Below are positions 37,594 through 47,285 of a stretch of DNA of 64,000 nt, piece after piece. Positions within the stretch are counted from its first letter, which is position 1. The number at the start of each line of letters is the position of its first letter. A model generated the notes under the pieces. The model was not told the DNA's origin, did not search any database, and saw only the letters and a program-made list of their open reading frames with translations. A program made the translations under genes and the position numbers. Origin of the DNA: Taudactylus pleione (Eukaryota > Chordata > Amphibia > Anura > Myobatrachidae); the NCBI GenBank assembly GCA_031769625.1, contig JAUIMM010000688.1, positions 1,369,001-1,433,000 on the forward strand, in the 5' to 3' direction.

Positions 37594-39164
37594 TTAACTC
37601 TCTGCTTTGTGAGTTAACTGATGGTTTATAAGACTTCCTTTGTGATAAAAACATTTCCCACATTCAGAGCAAGAATGTGACTTCTCCCCAGTGTGAATCA
37701 CCTGGTGGGCAATGAGATTTGACCTGTTGATAAAGCATTTCCCACATTCAAAACAACAATATGGCTTCTCTCCTGTGTGAACCCTCTGATGTGTCGTTAG
37801 ATAAGCCTTCTGGCTAAAATATTTCCCACAAACAGAGCAAGAAAATGGCTTCTCTCCGGTGTGAATGATCTGGTGCTTACTGAGATTTGACTTAAACTTA
37901 AAACATTTTCCACAGACAGAACAACAAAATGGCTTCTCTCCTGTGTGGCTCCTCTGATGCTCTATGAGATTCGATATGTTGTTAAAACATTTGCTGCAAG
38001 CAAAGCATGAAAAAGGCTTCTCTTTCGTGTGAATCAACTGATGTATGGTGAGATGTGCCTTCTGGTTGAAACACTTTCCACAAATGGAACAACAAAATGG
38101 CTTCTCTCCTGTGTGGATCCTCTGATGTGTTAGGAGTGATGACTTTTTCTTGTAACTTTTTCCACAGTCACAGCAAGAATAGGGGTTTTCTCCTACAGGA
38201 ATTCTCAGATGATTGAGCAGCTCTGAGTTATCATTAAAATATTTTCCACATACTACGCAGGAAAATGACTTTTGACCTGGAGAGTAGTCCCCATTACTGG
38301 AGCAAAGAATAGATTTGTCCTGTTTGTGAATATCCTGGTGTTTAGTAAAATCAGAATTATTTGCAAAAAGTATTTGAGACTCAGAACAATTATACATCTT
38401 GTCTGGACTCTGCGTGGTTTGAGGATACACAGAAATTGAAATATTATGCAGGGCTGTTGCTTGAGTGTCTGCGAGATTTCTTGCCAGACATGAGACCGAT
38501 TCCTCCTTACTATGAGTAGATTTATACTGTGTATGATCTGTGGGTGTATACATGTCAGTATGTGTGAGGGTTCCTCCATCACATGAGACTGATTCCTCCT
38601 TACTATGAGTAGATGTATACTGTGTAGGATATGTGGGTGTATATATGTCAGTGTGTGTGAGGGTTCCTCCATCACATGAGACCGATTCCTCCTTACTATG
38701 AGTAGATGTATACTGTGTATGATCTGTGGGTGTATACATGTCAGTATGTGTGAGGGTTCCTCCATCACATGAGACCGATTCCTCCTTACTATGAGTAGAT
38801 GTATACTGTGTATGATCTGTGGGTGTATACATGTCAGTATGTGTGAGGGTTCCTCCATCACATGAGACTGATTCCTCCTTACTATGAGTAGATGTATACT
38901 GTGTATGATATGTGGGTGTATACATGTCAGTGTGTGTGAGGTTTCCTCCATCGCATGAGACTGATTCCTCCTTACTATGAGTAGATGTATACTGTGTGTG
39001 ATCTGTGGACGTATACATGTCAGTGCGTGTGAGATTTCGTTCACCACATGAAGCGGGTTTATCAAAAATGTTTGCCAGACAGTTGATCGTGCCTTGTGCG
39101 TCATTTGATGAGTATTTTGCACTCTGGAAATTGTCAGGCATTCTGCGATCTTCATTTGTAAAAT
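37594..39164 (-). CDS. KRAB gene 2, terminal exon: repeat linker and seven C2H2 fingers
   Basis: Acceptor AG at 39165-39166 after a pyrimidine-rich tract; stop TAA at 37596-37594. After the linker array come a finger with only one cysteine ([14 protein letters not shown]), a second with CVVC but H-X3-P (HLRIP), then seven normal CX2C-X12-HX3H fingers joined by TGEKP or close variants. Predicted base-contact residues (-1,2,3,6) for fingers 1-7 are KSST, QAHI, NSNE, FSNK, QAYT, NSNA and HGSN. Asn- and Gln-rich contacts suggest A-rich target steps, which is only a rule-of-thumb inference. An overlapping frame-shifted ORF at 38253-39155 is a by-product of the repeat. Confidence 0.92.
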
Positions 39165-41645
39165 CTGGTAAAGAAACAGGTGTCAGATAAATCTACGAGA
39201 TGAATTACAGTTAAAATGTAATTAAACAAAATACTTATCGTAGTATTTATTGAATCTTTTAGGCTTGCAAAACATTTTTAGTCTTCATTACTATTTTTTA
39301 TTATCTAGTCCCAAGTCAGGGGGATGGACAGCAGTAGATTTAGGTACCAGATCTCCAGAAATGTTCTAACTAATTTGGAAGAAGTCCTGCCATATGGAAG
39401 TCACAGGAAGCCAAGCACTGTAGTGGAGCTCATTGAGCTCTGGCTGGAAAGGTTTCAAGGCTCTATCCCTGGGATCTGGATCCAATTCTACAGCTGAACA
39501 CCAGTAATTGTGCACAGCTTGTCTGGCTATATAGTTGGACAATGTTGGGAGGTATAGTATAGGGATTATTGTGTATCAAGTATGGTATCTCTATAGCAAT
39601 CAGTGTATAGGGCTGGGGCATTCAACCGGTGACCCTTCAGCTGCTGTGGAACTACACATCCCAGCATGCCCTACCAAAGTTTTAGCATGCCCTGATCAAG
39701 GTGACAGTGATGCTTCCCCCATGCTACCCTCCTGTCTGTAAGAGCCACCAATTCCAATGGTTGAGCGTTTCTTTCCCCAGCAGCTCATACACTGGGGGAT
39801 CAAGGAGTCATTAAAACATGGTGCCTGGGTAGAATGAGGCAGCCCTGCACTGGTAGGGCTGACTGGAAGCTACAGCTTCTGTTGAATGGTCTAGATTGAA
39901 TGCTGAGCATCATCATCTCCTCTGACTCTGGATACCCAGTTTCGGAGACAAACCTACTGTAGATATCTCAGTGAGGACCATCAACCTTGGCCAAGAATAC
40001 CCTGATCATGAGACAAATTTACCATAGATTTTAGCTTGAGGGTGTACACACCGAAAGCTGGGTGACAATCTATTCTTAAAACTGCAGAGATCCTTGTTGT
40101 AATCAAAAAGCCACACTGTATTGTATATATAAAACACTTGCCTAGGTGTAAAAATACTGGACAACTTGGACATAGAGCTCTTCTGTACAGCAACCGAAGA
40201 CCTGGCCAGTACCGGTCTATTATAATTCTATACAAAGCTCCACTATGCAATCTCCTTCCTTTGTTTCACCCTACTGCCCTTCCTACCCACAATAAAAGAG
40301 CAGTTTCTTTTTTACCAATAATTACAATATTCTCTGACTAGTTTATATTACCATACAACAGGTCGGGTCAAAAAAAGTCCCAGTGAGCTAAAGGAGACAT
40401 ATATAATATGTCACTTCTACACTTCTATTACAGAGCTTGTTTATTACCTGCCACAAGTGTGTTCTCTGCACTTCAACATTCTTTCTTGAGTACTTTACAG
40501 CAACATCATCTTACCCGGGAATGTGAGAGGCCTCTGATTCTCCAGCATGACGTCCTTGTACAGATCCTTGTGTCTTTCTACATACTCCCACTCCTCCATG
40601 GAGAGATAGACAGTGACATCCTGACACCTTATAGGAACCTGACACACACAATGATACAGTCATCACCCAGACACATCCCCTGGTGTTACTGTATAATGTC
40701 CCATTCCCAGCAGTCACCTCTCCAGTCATCACCCAGACACATCCCCTGGTGTTACTGTATAATGTCCCATTCCCAGCAGTCACCTCTCCAGTCATCACCC
40801 AGACACATCCCCTGGTGTTACTGTAGTATAATGTCCCATTCCCAGCAGTCACCTCTCCAGTCATCACCCAGACACATCCCCTGGTGTTACTGTATAATGT
40901 CCCATTCCCAGCAGTCACCTCTCCAGTCATCACCAGACACATCCCCTGGTGTTACTGTATAATGTCCCATTCCCAGCAGTCACCTCTCCAGTCATCACCC
41001 AGACACATCCCCTGGTGTTACTGTATAATGTCCCATTCCCAGCAGTCACCTCTCCAATCATCACCCAGACACATCCACTGGTGTTACTGTGTAATGTCCC
41101 ATTCCCAGCAGTCACCTCTCCAGTCATCACCCAGACACATCCCCTGGTGTTACTGTATAATGTCCCACTCCCAGCAGTCACCACACAGACACATCCCCTG
41201 GTGTTACTGTATAATGTCCCATTCCCAGCAATCACCTCTCCAGTCAGCAGCTGAATGATCTTGTTGGTGAGTTCCAGGATCTTCTGCTCATTGTCTCTAT
41301 GTATCAGTGAGTGAGGTGGAGGCTCTGTGATGGGACCCCTACTCAATCCTCTTGGCACATGGGGATGGCTGAAGGCTGTGAAATACTCACCAGATGTATT
41401 TTTCACTAGTGTACAATCCTGATTATAAAAATAGATAAATATACTTTACTGTACAGAAAAGTTTATTTACATACCGTATTAATATTCTGCAATCATTTTA
41501 ATGAGATCAAAGTAAATACATCCCATAATGTGCAAAGATAGGAGTAATATTAGTGTGAAGCCCTCACCTCCCCGGTCAGCAGGTAGATGATCTCCAGGGT
41601 GAGATGTAATATCCTCTCAGTCATGTGACTCTTGTCCTTCTCCAT
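37594..41645 (-). CDS. KRAB zinc-finger gene 2 (complete, 651 aa)
   Basis: A predicted nuclear DNA-binding repressor. Exons on minus: 41645-41568, 41418-41236, 40638-40515 and 39164-37594. All junctions are GT-AG with phases 0/0/1; the split codon G|AT joins KRAB-A to exon 4. Layout: residues 1-87 N-terminal module with two LLTGE ends, KRAB-A about 88-128, linker with six 31-residue repeats about 168-353, two degenerate fingers about 400-456, and seven intact C2H2 fingers 457-648. A putative 5' UTR exon ends at 45024. No frameshift or stop interrupts the spliced frame, so the gene looks functional. It lies head to head with gene 3. I recognise the family but no named orthologue. Confidence 0.88.
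38480..39055 (-). repeat. 93-bp exonic minisatellite in gene 2 (31-residue unit, six copies)
   Basis: Units read [20 protein letters not shown] then [11 protein letters not shown]. The copies are nearly identical at DNA level, which points to recent homogenisation by unequal exchange or gene conversion. Gene 3 has a diverged version of the same linker ([30 protein letters not shown]). It resembles the finger-associated repeats reported for Xenopus zinc-finger proteins. Confidence 0.92.
39165..40514. other. Gene 2 intron 3
   Basis: 1350 bp between the KRAB-A and finger exons. Apart from a repeat at 39620-39700 carrying GAACTACACATCCCAGCATG (a word common in widespread vertebrate MITEs), nothing is recognised. 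Confidence 0.5.
39620..39700. mobile_element. Fragment of a CCCAGCATGC-type MITE
   Basis: GTGACCCTTCAGCTGCTGTG followed by GAACTACACATCCCAGCATG is the recognisable core of a very common non-autonomous DNA element. The ends are not resolved. Confidence 0.5.
40515..40638 (-). CDS. KRAB gene 2, KRAB-A box exon
   Basis: 124 nt. Begins [20 protein letters not shown], then [20 protein letters not shown]. Donor GTAAGA, acceptor AG at 40639-40640. The EEW and LYKDVMLEN cores are intact; NQ replaces NH near the end. Confidence 0.9.
40657..41235 (-). repeat. 66-bp minisatellite in intron 2 of gene 2
   Basis: About nine units of the same 66-bp repeat as genes 1 and 3. It starts at the first base of intron 2 and runs to 18 bp before KRAB-A. 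One unit is shortened (near 41180), one has a 3-bp insertion (near 40825) and one a 1-bp loss (near 40930). Nearly every unit repeats GGAGAG-GTGACT, i.e. the exon-2 splice donor. Confidence 0.92.
41236..41418 (-). CDS. KRAB gene 2, second coding exon
   Basis: 61 codons: [20 protein letters not shown] ... [18 protein letters not shown] ... IIQLLTGE. Acceptor AG at 41419-41420; donor GTGATT, which is itself the first base of the 66-bp array. Confidence 0.88.
41568..41645 (-). CDS. KRAB gene 2, first coding exon
   Basis: 26 codons, [20 protein letters not shown] then YLLTGE, donor GTGAGG. The ATG matches that of the other two genes. The exon's 5' UTR part and its acceptor upstream of 41645 are not resolved. 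Confidence 0.85.
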
Positions 41646-41720
41646 CCTCAATAAGTCAGTCAGGGCTTCCTCTTAGTGTGACCTCCCATCTCAATAAAGG
41701 ATAAGAGATTTCATTAGATA

Positions 41721-42172
41721 CTGTGGGGGCACTGTCCACAAATATCGGGGAACCGCTGGAGGAAAATGTCTCATGTACAAGTGAAGATTGGAGATACTTC
41801 AATTATAAATGATAGATCCTCACCAATGCTGCGATGTGCTTGCAGTAAACTCCTGAGATGAATAGGGTTTAAAAACTGATGCGTTTTGCTGCTTACAGTA
41901 GCGAAACGCGTCAGTAGTTCACCCCTATTCATCTCAGGAACCCCCCTCTTTTATATGTGGAACAGCTTGAACCAGCACTGGACTCACTTATAGCAGCACT
42001 TATTGGCACTACCAAGACAAACTCTCTGGAACAAGTGGATGAGGCTTTACTACAGGCACATCGCAGCATTGGTGAGGATCTATCATTTATAATTGAAGTA
42101 TCTCCAGTCTTCACTTGTGCATGGCACACTTTCCTCCAGCGGTTCCCCGATATTTGTGGACAATGCCCCCAC
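41721..42172. repeat. Fold-back element around a GAAACGCGTC core
   Basis: The left arm (41721-41862) and right arm (about 41925-42172) are inverted copies: ATAGATCCTCACCAATGCTG (left) faces CAGCATTGGTGAGGATCTAT (right). The right arm has about 100 extra bp (41945-42050). The centre holds GTAGCGAAACGCGTCAGTAG. A 90-residue ORF across it is not convincing. The element class is unknown. Confidence 0.8.
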
Positions 42173-42479
42173 GACATAAGGAGGTCCAGATATAATACTT
42201 TTCTGCATCCATTAAGTCTGGTGTTATGACTTGGAACAAGCATTGGTGACTTTTTCAACATATACAATATACCACTGCTTTTCCTCCTGAGGGTTCTGTA
42301 AGTTTACAGCTGATATCTACTTTTATTGTATCAATTGTGCATGTATGTATGTACAACATTAATATTTTTATTAAATCAGTTTTGAATCAATTTCACCATG
42401 TTTGCATCCAAATTGGTACATCTATTTATATAATACTTGTAACTTTAGCGCTGCTACTTTGTGCATATTTCTCCCTATG

Positions 42480-42747
42480 CTAATTATGCACACCCATAAA
42501 ACTCCATTTTGATGCCCAGACACACCTGCGTTTGCAGCTCCACTCCCCCGTTCACAAGCACCTTCCCGTTACCACCCATAAAATGGCGCTGTCACTCAAA
42601 GTAGTGCTCAGTCTTTGTGCTAAGAGTGCATGATTCCCAATCGCAATGACTGGTTCGCGCACTGCAATGCGTATGCATGCGCAGACAGGCGACAATCGCC
42701 CATAGCATGCGTCCGCGGCTTTGCGTCCAGGTCTGAATCGGGCCCTG
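42480..42747. mobile_element. Half of the CTCCCCCGTT-family DNA element
   Basis: Contains CCACTCCCCCGTTCACAAGC, ACCACCCATAAA and a GC-rich end ACCTGGACGCAAAG on minus, ending in GGGCCC. Related to 34300-34911 and 61364-62928. It cuts off the gag-like ORF on its high-coordinate side. Confidence 0.65.
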
Positions 42748-43210
42748 AGTCTTCTGCCTCCCCAGCTGATATATAAGAATCAGATAACTGGGTGGACTGG
42801 GAGGATAACAGAGCATGTTTAGTAGGTAAAGGCTTTTCTTTTTGAAGCATTTGCTGAAAAACCGTATAGGTATCAGCAAAACTCTGTACTGAGGTAGACA
42901 GTACGTCTACCCATAGGGGAGGCAAAGGATTTGCAGGGAGCACCTGCTGTGGCCATCCCACAGGGGGAGCTACCATGGGGACTGCTAAGTGGTCCGCAAG
43001 TTTTGCCAGCATCTGTGAAAAGACAGCCCAGGGTGTGTCCTGAGGGAGAGACACCAGGGCTGAGGGGCCTGGGGCTGTGTAACAATTAATACAAAGACCA
43101 TCCTGAATGATGTCCTCTGGGGCTAAGCCCACTGAGCAGGACTTACAAGACACCAAAGTTGGAGCAGCAGCATCAGGCTGCTTGTTATTCTTTCCTCTGC
43201 CAGACATAGC
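42748..43210 (-). pseudogene. Retroelement gag-like fragment with CX2C...CX2C
   Basis: The minus-strand ORF starts at about 43207 (MSGRGKNNKQPDAAAPTLVS) and runs about 150 residues until the inserted DNA element at 42747 replaces its sequence. A zinc-ribbon-like CKSCSVGLAPEDIIQDGLCI then NC opens it, followed by a proline-rich part. Style recalls gag-type first ORFs of frog DIRS or LTR retroelements, but no RT or recombinase is present to confirm. A host gene exon is the alternative and seems less likely. Confidence 0.4.
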
Positions 43211-44060
43211 CACTAGAATAATAAAATACACTGAATGATACAATGCAGTGAACACCCTGCAGTATGTATAATATGGCAGTGTGTAGTGAGCAACCGCGCT
43301 ACATAGTATGCGATAGCCCTCACAATTATATAGGAGATGTGAGGTACAATGAACCCTCTATACCTTAGTATGTCAGGGTATATTAGAATAAAGGGAAAGG
43401 TATAAGCTGACAGTATAGAGAGTAGAGATTAGTACTAGCACAAGTCACATACAAACGCAGAAAAACATTACATGTCTGCAATGGGCACTAATATCAACTA
43501 CACGGACCGCAGTGGCTGGTAGGATATAGCGCTGTATGACCTGGCCCATGGGAGAGGTCTACAGGGAGACTGGACCCAGCGTTCCTGGAGACTTGCTTGC
43601 GGGAGGAGCAACCCAGGGAACACCAGGACCGCAGTGGAATGGCGCCCTGGACTGGGGGAGGGGCTGCAGGGAGAGCATCTTCTCCCCTTGCTGACGTTAA
43701 CGACCGGGTCTCCTGGCCTCTACATATGTCCTGCGCCAGTGTATTATATACTCCAATGGTCTAGTGAAGTCGTGGGCGCACCAGTGTCCACATCAGTACC
43801 TCCGGTCAGTCTCATGAGACCGGAGGTAAGACTTCTCTAAAATGCGGGTCCCAGTGAACGGGGTTCCGCCTTACTTGGCCTCTGAATTCCGGGCTGCAGT
43901 CTGGGGTCCGGGGAGCCTGCTAGTTAGTCCCCCTCGGAGCCCCACTGGGTGTGCCTAGCACAGGCTTGGTGTCATGATGCCGTGGAGGGGTGACGGGGCA
44001 GCAGCCAGACGTCCAGAGTACAGTCTGGTGCTGCTCGCCCGTTATAGTAAAAATAGAAAA
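43211..44060 (-). mobile_element. Probable 5' leader of the same retroelement
   Basis: Sequence upstream (on minus) of the gag-like ORF, GC-rich near 43550-44000, without coding capacity. CCTCCGGT/ACCGGAGG occur as a short inverted pair near 43798-43827. Terminal repeats were not found, so the left border is only a guess. Confidence 0.3.
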
Positions 44061-44155
44061 TAAATGAAATCATAAAATAAAAGCTTGGGCTGCTTAATGC
44101 AGCCCCCTGTTATAATGGTGATCCAGCTTCCATTGATTCCCTCCTTGGCTCTGGC

Positions 44156-44306
44156 AGTGCCGGATTAACAACAGGGCAGCCGGGGTCCACCACATATAGC
44201 TACATCAAAAAATTGCCACCATATTATAGTGCCATTTTTAATGGTAGGGACCCCCACAAGTTAGTTGCCCCAGGCTCCCAGAAACCGGATTCCGATCCCT
44301 GCACTG
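44156..44306. mobile_element. hAT-like short element (CAGTGCCGGATTAAC end)
   Basis: Left end CAGTGCCGGATTAACAAC; right end CCGGATTCCGATCCCTGCACTG. The CAGTGCCGGATTA start is typical of common vertebrate hAT-derived repeats. Confidence 0.5.
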
Positions 44307-44363
44307 TGGTATTTTCATAGCGGAGAACATCAGTGCACACTACACCTTGATTAATCGATTTGC

Positions 44364-44567
44364 AGACCCTCCAACATGACCCATTCCATTAGGTACAAAA
44401 CGCTCTGCTCCTGGACTTCCCACCTAATGTATGATTGCAGCCACCTGTGGTGAAACACCTGTCTCATCAATTACCTAGTTCAACACAGGTGTCTGCAATC
44501 ATACATTAGGTGGGAAGTCCAGGAGCAGAGCATTTTGTACCTAATGGAACGGGTCATGTTGGAGGGT
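44364..44567. mobile_element. Palindromic MITE (CCCTCCAACATGACCC ends), copy 1
   Basis: A 204-bp near-perfect inverted repeat with arms of about 95 bp (GACCCTCCAACATGACCC... / ...GGGTCATGTTGGAGGGT). Copies 2-3 lie at 44725 and 49258, and a relative with another core at 63641. Confidence 0.88.
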
Positions 44568-44724
44568 AGGCGATTGATTGGGTAGGCCAATGGCAGGTCA
44601 GCACTAACAAGCTGTACATCAGGTGCTGAGTGTGCATAAATGAATGTTGAATGAAGGTAGGGCCAAACACAACATACCCATCTCATTAAACATAGTCCTA
44701 CCAAGAGCGGAAAGCTCTAATTGC

Positions 44725-44932
44725 AGACCCTCCAACATGACCCGTTCCATTACGTACAAAATACTCTGCTCCTGGACTTCCCTCTTAATTTAAGATTGCA
44801 GCCACCTGTGCTGAAACACCTGTCTCATCAATTACCTAGTTCAACACAGGTGAGTGCAATCATACATTAGGTGGGAAGTCCAGGAACAGAGCATTTTGTA
44901 CCTGATAGAAGGGGTCATGTTGGAGGAGGGTA
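44725..44932. mobile_element. Palindromic MITE (CCCTCCAACATGACCC ends), copy 2
   Basis: Same family as 44364-44567, with the same core GCCACCTGTGCTGAAACACC; the arms are slightly more diverged. It lies only 160 bp from copy 1. Confidence 0.85.
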
Positions 44933-45023
44933 GGTAATTGCTTATCACTAATTAAATCGTCAGTATTATGGGGTGTAAATAGCAAGACACAGATATTTAA
45001 CACAATATAAGCAAAGTAATTAC

Positions 45024-45120
45024 CGGATTTATCCCATTTACAGCTGCAGTAATGTCTCTTAGTCCTCTCTGCCTATTATTACTGATTTCTGACCCGGACG
45101 TTGACATCTTAAACACAAAC
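45024..45120 (-). promoter_or_regulatory. Putative non-coding first exon/promoter of KRAB gene 2
   Basis: Homologous to 31603-31700: on plus, ATTACCGGAT, ACAGCTG, a CCTCTCTGCCTATT-like block and GACCCGGA occur in the same order. Read on minus this gives ...ATCCG then GTAATT, a splice donor that could join to the exon before 41645. The gap to gene 3 on the other side suggests a shared divergent promoter area at 45.1-45.4 kb. Confidence 0.5.
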
Positions 45121-45177
45121 AGCTTCCCATCTGTGCGTTCCAAAGCCTTACTGATTGAGCCTCATAGAACACAGTCT

Positions 45178-45277
45178 GGAAGTCAGGTGGAACGCATATC
45201 CAGGAAGTCAGGTGGACCGCACAACCAGGAAGTCAGGTGGACCGCACAACCAGGAAGTCAGGTGGAACGCACAGCAA
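45178..45277. repeat. 25-bp tandem repeat in the divergent promoter area
   Basis: Four units of GGAAGTCAGGTGGACCGCAC plus AACCA, period 25. Each has CAGGAAGTC, an ETS-like word. It lies between the putative first exon of gene 2 and gene 3. Confidence 0.8.
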
Positions 45278-45420
45278 TCCAATCATCACCGTCTGTCGGG
45301 TTTAGAGGACAGGAAGCAGAACTCAGATTAACCCGGATGACACTTGTCTTGTGCATCATATTTGTTTTAATTTCCGGCCGGGACCCTGTAACATCAAAGA
45401 AGGTAGACTGAGCCTGGTTC

Positions 45421-45960
45421 GGTATGATTTGTAATACATTATTCGGTATTGAACTCCAATGATATAAAATTGGGATCTGTCAAGATGGTGTGCCCGCTTC
45501 GCATCATAGGAAAGTTATGTGAATGAATCTATGTAGGTAGGTAGGTGGGTGTGGTGGTTGACGTCTCAGTCACATCCATAATTTACATGTAGCTAATTAC
45601 TTTTATCAGTAACACGCATATGAGAGGTGGCAGTGTTCATATATCTCACACATTGGAGCTGGGTACTTTGCTGTGGATCACATATATTAGTCACATATAT
45701 AATACACATTGCAGCCAGTTATTTACCATACACTATTCACTTTGTAACTGATTATTTTCACGCCAGACACACATTATACACATTGTAGCTGGTTATTTTC
45801 CACTTCATTACATATAACACTCACTGGAACTGGTTATTTTCCTATCAGCTATGTATTATCATTTTATACACATTGGGGTGGTTATTAGTCATCTCACTCT
45901 AATATTATTGACATATAATTCATAGTGGAGATAGTTATTTACCTTTTTTTTTCTATACGT
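45421..45960. repeat. Degenerate 50-bp repeats in gene 3 upstream intron
   Basis: From about 45560, words such as CACATTGGAGCTGGGTAC, CACATTGCAGCCAGTTATTT and CACATTGTAGCTGGTTATTT recur at about 50-bp spacing. They are old relatives of the sharp array at 47285-48598. Confidence 0.65.
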
Positions 45961-46118
45961 AGGCTTACCATACTATCCCTTTAAACCGGGACTCTTATGA
46001 ATTACACAGGTTCTGTGGCTGGCTGACTTCAAGCCTGGATTTCACCTGGTTTTAATCAGCCACAGAACCTGTGTAATCCAGGAATGTCCCAGTTTAAAGG
46101 GGTAGTATGGTAAGCCTG
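45961..46118. mobile_element. Palindromic MITE (AGGCTTACCATACTATCCC ends)
   Basis: A 158-bp inverted repeat. The arms include CTTTAAACCGGGAC/GTCCCAGTTTAAAG and ACACAGGTTCTGTGGCTG with its complement. Confidence 0.85.
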
Positions 46119-46540
46119 GAATCGGTATGAAATACCGCCGGCCGGTTCGATTCCCAGCTGTGGCAGCGGAAGCCCGAAAGCGCTGGAAATCCCGATCATC
46201 CCTAAGGTAAGCACAAACTAACCTAACCATCCTTAGGGGTGCCTAACCCTAATCCCACCCTTCTCCACTGCCTATCCCTAAATCCCCCCCCCCGGGGGGG
46301 TGCCTAACCCTAAGCCCCCCCCCGGGGGGGTGCCTAACCCTAAGTCCCCCCCCCGGGGGGTGCCTAACCCTAACCCTACCGGAGGGGGTGACTAACCCTA
46401 AGTCCCCCGCCCCGGGTGCCCTAAACCTACCCCCCCCCCCTCCGTGGCTGTCCGCTCGCGGCAACCGGCATCCCTTCGATCGGGATGCTGGGCGCCTGTC
46501 TCCAGCCGGTTTCCCGATTGTATACTGGTAAGCCTACCTA
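46119..46540. mobile_element. Non-autonomous element carrying a (C)CCTAACCCTAAG array
   Basis: GC-rich flanks (GGAATCGGTATGAAATACCG, then ...CCGATTGTATACTGGTAAGC) enclose about 250 bp of CCTAACCCTAAG units with C/G runs. Read on minus this is GGGTTAGGCA, telomere-like but not exact TTAGGG. Similar arrays are at 51720-51935 and 54935-55210. Confidence 0.55.
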
Positions 46541-46885
46541 TACGGGATACATTCAGTAATATGTCATATGACGAGTGACATTGTCTAATTATAAATACTG
46601 GATTTTATTTATTCAGAAAAAGTGCAATATGTCCTTATAAAATACAGTGATGAAAGTACCTGGTAAAATGCAGGGTTTACATCAAATCTTTTACAGAACT
46701 GCTGCTCACTGTATGTATTCTGTTTTGAGACGATCAATGGGTTATGGCTGATGGCAAGGCAATGGTGCCACAATACGGACGGCAGTAGCATGTTTGTAAG
46801 CTCAGAACATCGGCCTGATGGTGTAGGTATGTGCATGCACAGCACTCAGCCAACAATGGTTTAGAACCATCACTAATACCATCAC
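46541..46885. other. Intronic DNA, nothing recognised
   Basis: 345 bp without supported features. Confidence 0.4.
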
Positions 46886-47285
46886 TAATACTGGTTTTCC
46901 ACCTAAGTCCCGGACCTGACCCAAGGTTTGGAACACAGTTCCAAAACGGTTGAGATCCGGGCTATTCCCAGATCGGTGCTGTTCACACTGCTCACAGGTG
47001 TAGTGGGACACTTCTCCTGGTGCTTGGAGATGACATCATCTCCAAGCACCGAGAAACCCAGAAGTTCCCATGCTGTAAAAGGAACCCAAGTCGAATGACC
47101 CGGGTTACCCGTTTACACTGCAGGGTTTCACGGGTCGTACCCATGTTAAACCCTGCAAGCTACCCTGGGTTGGATTACTGGGTCACTCGACCCAGGACTG
47201 CAACACTGGGCCCTTTCACACCCAGCAGCAACCCGAGTTAACCCTGCAATAACCCGGGCTTTAGCTGTGGTGTAAAAGGGGTATG
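46886..47285 (-). mobile_element. MITE with CCCTTTTACACCACAGCTAA end, copy 1
   Basis: About 400 bp, the reverse orientation of 49418-49822. Shared words on minus: CCCTTTTACACCACAGCTAA, CCCGGGTTATTGCAGGGTTA, TTGCAGGGTTTAACATGGGT. The inner GGTGCTTGGAGATGACATCA / complement forms a hairpin. Confidence 0.8.

Noticed and set aside
38253..39155. 300-residue minus-strand ORF ([14 protein letters not shown]...) overlapping the gene 2 finger exon
   Set aside because: It is the shifted frame of the 93-bp exonic repeat. The other frame carries the zinc fingers and fits the splice phase.
41957..42229. 90-residue ORF in the fold-back element
   Set aside because: It lies across the inverted repeat arm with no recognisable domain; the arm on the other side is not open in the same way.
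46245..46460. True interstitial telomere
   Set aside because: The unit is CCTAACCCTAAG with C/G runs and extra bases, not a clean TTAGGG array, and it sits within mobile-element flanks.
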